NCBI RefSeq assembly: GCF_030272615.1 | Contig: NC_081409.1 | Location: 911,488,340 to 911,552,339 of the forward strand | DNA: 64,000 nucleotides | Reading direction: 5' to 3' | Origin: Cryptomeria japonica | Lineage: Eukaryota; Streptophyta; Pinopsida; Cupressales; Cupressaceae | Shown here: positions 57,950-64,000 of the stretch, piece after piece | How positions within the stretch are numbered: position 1 is the stretch's first letter | How the letters are laid out: the number at the start of each line of letters is the position of its first letter | Made by a program: the position numbers and the translations under genes | The notes under the pieces: generated by a model | What the model was told of the DNA's origin: nothing | The model's input: only the letters and a program-made list of their open reading frames with translations | The model's database searches: none

Positions 57950-58900
57950 ATCTTTCAAGCATGTATAGTATATATTTAATCATAATTCATAGTGAAATTC
58001 AAACAAGTTACATAAAATTCTAATTTTTAGGTGAAAGAGTTTTACCCATCTATAGAATAAAAACAATCCCAACTTGTTGAACCATGTCAGACTAAGTTAA
58101 AGTGAAATATTTGTATATATATTTTGTAACATTGGAATGTTTTTTTATATGCAAATTCTTCTACTGTCATCATAGGTTAGAAAAATGAAGTTATAAATAT
58201 TATTAATTTATTCAGTGATGGTTCAATAAAGCTTAATAAAACATTTTGAACTAAGTGATATGGTGGATTTAGAGACTTTAGATCACACAAAATTTTAATT
58301 AAGATTAATGAATTTTTCTTTTTGATGAATAGTTACTATTAATAAAGAAATATAGTACACATATCCACAAAAAAATAGTGGAGAGACACAAGGTCACCTC
58401 TCATAGTCACATGGGTAGAGTTGGGTAATCAAGAAACTTAACTAAATAGAATAACACTAAGAGATATGGTAGATTTAGAGACTCTAGATCACACAAAAGG
58501 GCATTTTTAATCGTTTTCCATATTATATTTCATGCATGTATTTTATATATTTAATCATAATTCGCACCAAAAATCAAACAAATTATTTAACATTCTAAAT
58601 TTTAGGTGATAAGAGTTTTACTTGTCTATTCCACTTCTATTTGAGAAATATTGTGATATATGAAAAAAAAACAATTGCAACTTGTTAAACTTTGTCAAAT
58701 TAAGTCAAAGCAAAATATTTGTATAGATAGTTTGTAATGGTGGAATATTTTTTTCTCGACAAATGCCTCCTAGTGTTATATGCTAATTAAAAAAAGATAA
58801 TATTATTAACTTATTGAGTGGTTCAAAAAAGGCTAACAAAAAAAAATTGAAATAAGAGATATGGTGGATTTAGAGACTTTAGATCCAACAAAGGGCCTTT
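57950..58900. repeat. Old direct duplication downstream of gene 3
   Basis: About 57955-58290 recurs, diverged, at about 58530-58890. Shared phrases include atatttaatcataattc, ggtgaaagagttttac or ggtgataagagttttac, aacttgtt.aac, aaatatttgtata, and gatatggtggatttagagac at both ends. A third partial copy of the last phrase sits at about 58463. No coding sequence. Confidence 0.65.
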
Positions 58901-59899
58901 TATTGGAAAATATAGAGAGGAGTACATTATTTTTTCACCTTCGTCTTTTACATAAAGAGAATCATTAAAGTGTAAATTTTATTAGTTGTTAATTTTGGGG
59001 GTATTTTTGATCTATTATTTAAACATATAATTTTTTTGTGTATCTATTTATTTCAGTCTTGAACTCAACATTTTGATATATAAAATTATTCATCTCATAA
59101 TACTTTCCACTCGATTCCTACAAACTCGTCTTTTTTAAAAATAGATCACGGGCATAGTATTATCCCTTATAATGGTGAAATGAAATAAACACGTTATAAA
59201 TATTTGATAATAATAAGCCACTTCGAGGGGCCAAAACTCCAAGAATATTCAACAAAAATATAATTTACAATATGATACCAATTAACCACTACTTTCTATG
59301 TATAACATACTAGTCTCATGGATGCCATCTAGGCCAACTTGCCTACCTTTATAAGACTATATTTATGATCAACTAACTCAATTAAGTGTTATGCTAGCCA
59401 TGAGCCAACAAATAATATTTCTAGATTCATGTTAAATGGTTAAGGGTATAGAATGCTCAACTCTTCCCACAAGCATTTTCATCAATGTTGATCAAGTGTG
59501 GATGCTTATATAAAAAAATATTTATCTTTTGACATGACATCATTGATAGACAAAATATTCATTTAATGATGTATTTAGTAATTTTGCTAGTCCTGAGCTT
59601 CTTTGTGCATGTTTGGACAATTAACTTAGGGTGCAAAATGGGGTCTTCCTTTTTTTATCCAGCTTTAGTAGCATTGCCTATGTTGAAATCATGTTTTGAC
59701 CAAATTATCACTTTATTTTGTCATATGCCTTTTTCTTGTTGTCCTTGAAACTAGAGAGTACCTTTTGCTAGTGTTGGATGCATCATTTCACTTCTATAAA
59801 ATTTTGGTGTAAATTTTAAAAATATGTGAAGCATGTAATATGGTATCTTAACACTAATTAAATGACATAATCATAATTCTTTTGGGAAGCAATATTTTG
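58901..59899. other. AT-rich spacer
   Basis: No gene recognised. A 60-aa plus frame (59566-59748) is probably chance; the region may include further decayed sequence of the neighbouring gypsy fossil. Confidence 0.35.
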
Positions 59900-61250
59900 G
59901 CCTATTTCTCAAAATAGCTTATAAATTTAACAATCTAAGAATCTTGGATTGTTGTATTTCTAGTGACAATAATTGAATTAAGCACCTATTTATCTCTTTG
60001 TTGTACATATTTTATATATGGTGCAAATTTACCATCTATGGGTACTTTGCATGTAATATTCTTTAAATATTTTTAACCTTTGTGTTGAAATGCATGAACA
60101 ACTCCTAAAAGTTCATCTCAATTGTTCCTAAGGTATACAACCATTAGACTCCCAAAATAATTTCTACTCTACCTATTGGGATATCAAACATGAGATAATA
60201 TAGCATGTAGTTGCTTGTGGTGAGTTTAGTACTATGACATTTTCCTAAACAATTGAATATACCTCCATCATTCATAACCTAAAATTATGGGGTTTCATGG
60301 ATAAAATAGCTCAATTGTGTCACTAACTTATTGATGGTGAAGTCATGAGTACTCCTTGGGTTACTTAATATTATAAAAAAAAATTGTCTAAGGAAACCAA
60401 ATTCCTTGATCATTTGTGGGTGCCAATACTTGATAGTGCATAACAAGAGATGATTGGACATATTTTTGAGTCTTGCATAGCCATTACTACCTCTTCTTCA
60501 TCACTAGTTCCCTCACTATAGAAAAATTTCTTCTCAGTATATTTATGTCCTCTACTAGAAAAATTTCTTCTCAGTATATTTATGTCCTCTACTATCTTTT
60601 CCATCATAGTTGAAATGCAACCCTTTGGTCCATTTTTCTTCAATTTATTGAGGAGTCAATCTTGGAGGTTGAAGGGATGACAATGTAGGAGTCTTCCCAT
60701 CTCTATTTCTGGTGAATTCATCTCTTTTATCCTAACTAAAAACATCTCCTCTATATTGTGTGCCATGATGAATTACTTATATTAAACATGTACACCTCAT
60801 GTTGATGCGATCCTTAAGCCAACCAAGAAGCGTTTTGTTCATATTTTTATTTGTGGTTGTTTCCACTAGTAATGATAGATTCAAACTATTAAATATAGTC
60901 CTTAACACATCATATTTGACATAGTTTAGATAATTGGATGAGGTAATAATTTTTTATGCTCTCGCAATTACACTTCTTTAGTAAAAACTCACCAAGTGGC
61001 ATTGAGAACCTTATTCTTCTTCTAAGCACCACAATTGCACATATCAATGAATTACTTTGGTTCTACATATAAGAAAACCTTTACTATTGTTTTTGCACTT
61101 AGAATTCGATGTACATTAAAATATTTCATATATCACATTTTTCCAAGTCCATCATCTCCTACTACATAGCCTCTATCCTATAGTCATGTTCCTTTAAATA
61201 AAGGGCTTCCTTCACAAATGTAGGTTCATTATTAATATATAATAAAAAAT
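59900..61250 (-). mobile_element. Ty3/gypsy fossil, gag end and protease region
   Basis: Minus-strand frames in order from about 60720 down to 60070 read LTPQ then EEKWTKGLHFNYDGK, SRGHKYTEKKFF, ISCYALSSIGTHK, STHDFTINKLVTQLSYFI and GRVEIILGV. This matches the gag zinc-knuckle, the aspartic protease and the start of reverse transcriptase in Ty3/gypsy elements (LTP.E...RR.KGLC..CDEK..PGH.C, then ISLHAL, GSTHNF, G.DVVLG). Much decayed, broken many times. Gag sequence probably continues to about 61250. No LTR seen. Confidence 0.65.
60519..60592. repeat. 37-bp tandem duplication
   Basis: tagaaaaatttcttctcagt at 60519 recurs at 60556. The two 37-bp units look identical. They lie within the gypsy fossil. 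Confidence 0.85.
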
Positions 61251-62559
61251 AGGACACTAAAACCTAGTGGATTATGCTTATCAACTAGTTTATAATGCCT
61301 TGTGGAACTTCTCTAAGTTCACTATTAAGAGACTTGTTATTCTTCACACGATCTCTTTATATTTGAACCCTTTCTTTCATACATCCTCCTATCCAATTTA
61401 TTATTCTTCCACTTACATATTTTCCTACTTCTCTATTCTAGTTTCAAAATGCACAATATTTTCTTTTTATTATGGCTATGTAATATTAGAAATAGCTTCA
61501 AGATTCCTAAAAATCACATCTCTAGAATAAGCCATTTTTTGGGGGTTAGAGGATTCTAAAGCTTAGATCCATTAAAAATTTTTTATAACTAATAAAAATA
61601 TTTATTAGCCTTAAAATTTATCTTAGAACCTTTTTTAGACACATGAAGAAAAGCCTTACAATAAATTTTTTTTGTGTGGAATATGTATATTTTTACATAT
61701 TCATATACATATCCACACTTGATAGGGCATATCTATTAATCAAATAATATAGGGTTAAATCTTTAACCTAGAAACACTATTCATTTTCACAATTACTCTG
61801 CGTGGTGTAGCTCTATCTATTAAATTCATATCATCTTTTTTGTAGTGCCCTCAAAACACTTGCATGTAATCTCTAGATAAATATTCCCGTGATATCTTTT
61901 TTTTATTATTCATTTAAATTTAATAATATCATTGAAATCCTTAAATGTGCTAGAGGAATTAGAATTATGTCTCAAAAAATAGATTTAAGTATGATGTTTG
62001 ATAGTGAGATTTACCAATTGAAACATCCACAAGATCAAAAACATCTATATAAATAATCTATAGTTCATACCATTGCATGCATTGGGCTAGCTATATCCTA
62101 GCATAAAAACCATCATACATATCTACAAAATTATCATTTGACTTAGGCCAGAGTTTTAATAATAACAATACCTATATGTAAAGGAATACTATTGGTTCGC
62201 AATCATACATAGAAAATAATTATAGAATAGTGTCAACATACTTAACAAAACTAAGCAAAAGACTTATGTGAGCTCATTCCCTATTGTTTTTCATTCTCAA
62301 AATAAATTTTTGTGCCCCTATATTTCATGTTTGATGCGTAAAATGTTGAGTTTTAATACCCTTAATCATACCCTTGTTGTTACTACTAAATAAAATGTTA
62401 TCAACACATTGAAGACAATGAAAATCAAGGGCAAAGACAAAGATCAAATGTAATGGAAATAACAATTACCTTTCTTTCCAAGTCCACTTAGATTGATCTT
62501 GAAGATGAATGCACCTAATATTGAGAGTTCTCACAGGAGCTCTCATAACTTGTCTATAT
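61251..62559. other. Spacer, probably decayed element sequence
   Basis: T-rich with short frames only. Lies between a gypsy fossil and a copia gag fossil, both minus strand, so it may be their decayed remains, but no motif supports that. Confidence 0.35.
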
Positions 62560-63150
62560 ATTCTTTAGGTGATGTTCATGAATGGTGAAAAAATGCAGTT
62601 TCTTGGAGATCTATCAACATTTTCTCATTCAATGTTATCATTTCTATTAAGCATTTCTTCATGTTGTAATAGTAGACCCTCCAAAGCATTGAATTTCAAG
62701 GTTTCCAATTTTCTACTCAATGTGAGTGTAGTCTTTAAATTCTCAAATAGATTTGAAAAACTATTAAGAGTTATGGAGATGATATCTTTATGATCAACAA
62801 AAGTCTCATTTGCATTAATGAGACTGTTTTAAATACCCTTGAGATTTGAGAGGTGTCTAGTTATCGAACAACCCATTCTTAAATTGTTTAATTGAGTTTG
62901 AAATATGCATGCTCTTACAACATTCTTACACTCAAAGATTATGATGATTGCAACCTAAGCTTCCATTGGTGTGCTTCCACTCCACATATTTTTTTATCAA
63001 TCTACATAAAATAGACAATTTTATAAAGGCCAATGCTTGACACAGTCTCTTGTCAAATTCTTCTCATAGATAAACTTCTATGGGATATCTTATTATAGTT
63101 CCATTACTGATGGAGGTGAAGTTTGACACAAGATTTTTTTTTGTTATCTA
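62560..63150 (-). mobile_element. Copia-type gag fossil
   Basis: The minus strand reads, in pieces, CQALAFIKLSI, SGSTPMEA, HLSNLKGI, SLINANETFVDHKDIISITL, FENLKTTLTLSRKLETLKF and ALEGLLLQHEE. This is the gag (UBN2-type) pattern of copia elements (AL..I.LS......I....TA.EAW..L, then L..L.....D......L...LP..Y......, LT...L...L...E). Broken many times. No LTR, protease or pol recognised with it. Confidence 0.6.
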
Positions 63151-63720
63151 ATGATGTCATTATCCATGATTGCCAACACCAATATACTTAATAAAGATGA
63201 CACCTAATATATTATTTGTGATTAGGTGAAACTTTTTTTTTTAAAACCAACCTATTTTTAAAAAATAAAATTTGAAAAATATTAACCCACCCAAAATTAT
63301 TCTCAATTCTATATTATACTAAGATAATTATTTAATCATAATATTTGTCCAATTTTCTCTTTAGTTTATTAATAGCAAAGCTTTATATTTCAATCAATGA
63401 CTTACACTCATAAATTTATTTCCTTCAATTAAAGTTTATACTAGTGCTGTTCATTTTAATGCAAAATCTATTGTAAAAAAACAAAAAACTCACAACCTTT
63501 TAATTTAAACAATGATCTGTACAACTAGTTAAATGTTGTAATACCAATTACTTAAACTTGAGAGCATTGAATAGATTTTCTCTATGCCTAATTTATGAAT
63601 GTCAAAGATCCTTTACATAAACAAAAGATATAAAGAAACATATCTCCATATTACAACTATATCCTTATGTTTCAGACATATATTTAAAAAATATGATTGA
63701 ATCAGATTTATATTAAAAAA
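63151..63720. other. AT-rich spacer
   Basis: No gene recognised. Confidence 0.35.
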
Positions 63721-63739
63721 AGGGTTGTTAATGAGCCTA

Positions 63740-64000
63740 AAAGGGTTCATCCTTTGAAAGAAGAAATTAGAAATTTATCCCGGAAGCCACTAGATCAGAA
63801 TTGGATTAAGGTGAATTTCGATGGTGTCGCGAAAGGGAATCTAGCCCTATAGATGTTGGTTGTGTGGTGAGTAATCACCAAGGTCAAATTATTGCTAGGT
63901 GTAGCCAGCGATTAGGATGAGAAACCAATAATGAAGAAGAGGTAAATGTTGTATTCTTGACAGTTCAAACGTTGAGAAAGTTGAGAGTGACGAATCTCCA
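63740..64000 (+). pseudogene. RNase H (RVT_3-type) fragment, runs off the window
   Basis: The plus strand reads WIKVNFDGVAKGN from about 63802, then after a frame change DVGCVVSNHQGQIIARC, SQRLG, a stop, ETNNEEEVNVVFLTVQTLRK and LRVTNL up to the edge. The order D (in NFDG), GCV..N..G, NNE.E matches the RNase H fold of the type at the end of plant L1-like LINEs and in small plant RNase H-like proteins. One frameshift near 63847 and one in-frame stop near 63918 show it is broken. The upstream KRVHPLKEEI is in frame. A LINE origin is likely but a host gene relic cannot be excluded. Confidence 0.6.

Noticed and set aside
1-64000. tRNA, rRNA or other structural RNA genes
   Set aside because: The only tRNA-like matches are the TGGTATCAGAGC-type primer sites of retroelements; no cloverleaf or rRNA sequence was seen by eye.

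Overview
The window is nuclear DNA of a seed plant, most likely a gymnosperm. The evidence is large AT-rich spacers, Ty1/copia and Ty3/gypsy fossils nested in one another with tRNA-Met primer sites, LINE remnants, and intronless host genes of a plant-only family. The exact species cannot be read from the sequence; the gymnosperm call is an inference from the style of the repeats and the low gene density.

Host genes. Only three well-supported host genes are visible, all on the plus strand and all paralogs: 19236-20354 (372 aa), 46773-48374 (533 aa) and 56195-57418 (407 aa). Each has an N-terminal NPYST..GLDKF domain resembling the plant ZCF37/UCP031279-type proteins, an acidic or basic linker, a central hydrophobic segment after a PWWS motif, a C-terminal hydrophobic segment (GATLM..YGR..AIC.TSA) and, in two of the three, a closing LQS(K/R)EYRKKVIMDGLL tail. 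Each copy carries its own structural change. Copy 2 has an in-frame 303-bp tandem duplication that doubles the central hydrophobic segment. Copy 3 has a 93-bp in-frame duplication, a 185-bp tandem duplication of its 5' end, and a frameshift that drops the tail. A short element upstream is shared by copies 1 and 2 and weakly by copy 3, and upstream ORFs precede all three.

Layout. 1-8910: a minus-strand Ty3/gypsy fossil split by a complete-length but broken copia element (1407-8458). 9649-14512: a truncated minus-strand copia with a solo LTR inside it (10994-12452). 14518-16114: an unrecognised decayed ORF and a candidate LTR. 18870-20354: gene 1 with its leader. 22263-37520: a minus-strand copia with a perfect 5-bp target duplication, carrying a plus-strand copia (22900-30349) inside its LTR. 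37915-39950: an LTR plus gag remnant. 41040-45975: old direct repeats, a LINE 3' end, an LTR-like stretch and a minisatellite. 46566-48665: gene 2. 49374-54099: tandem repeats and AT-rich LTR-type sequence, including a four-copy array. 54611-54955: a possible retroposon tail. 55766-57481: gene 3. 57950-64000: old direct repeats, decayed gypsy gag/protease, decayed copia gag and an RNase H fragment at the edge.

How it fits together. The three paralogs look like an old local tandem cluster whose spacing was enlarged by retroelement insertion: removing recognisable insertions from the 26-kb gap between genes 1 and 2 leaves a gap closer to the 8 kb between genes 2 and 3. All retroelements look inactive and broken. 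Ages are rough; LTR pairs differ by several percent by eye.
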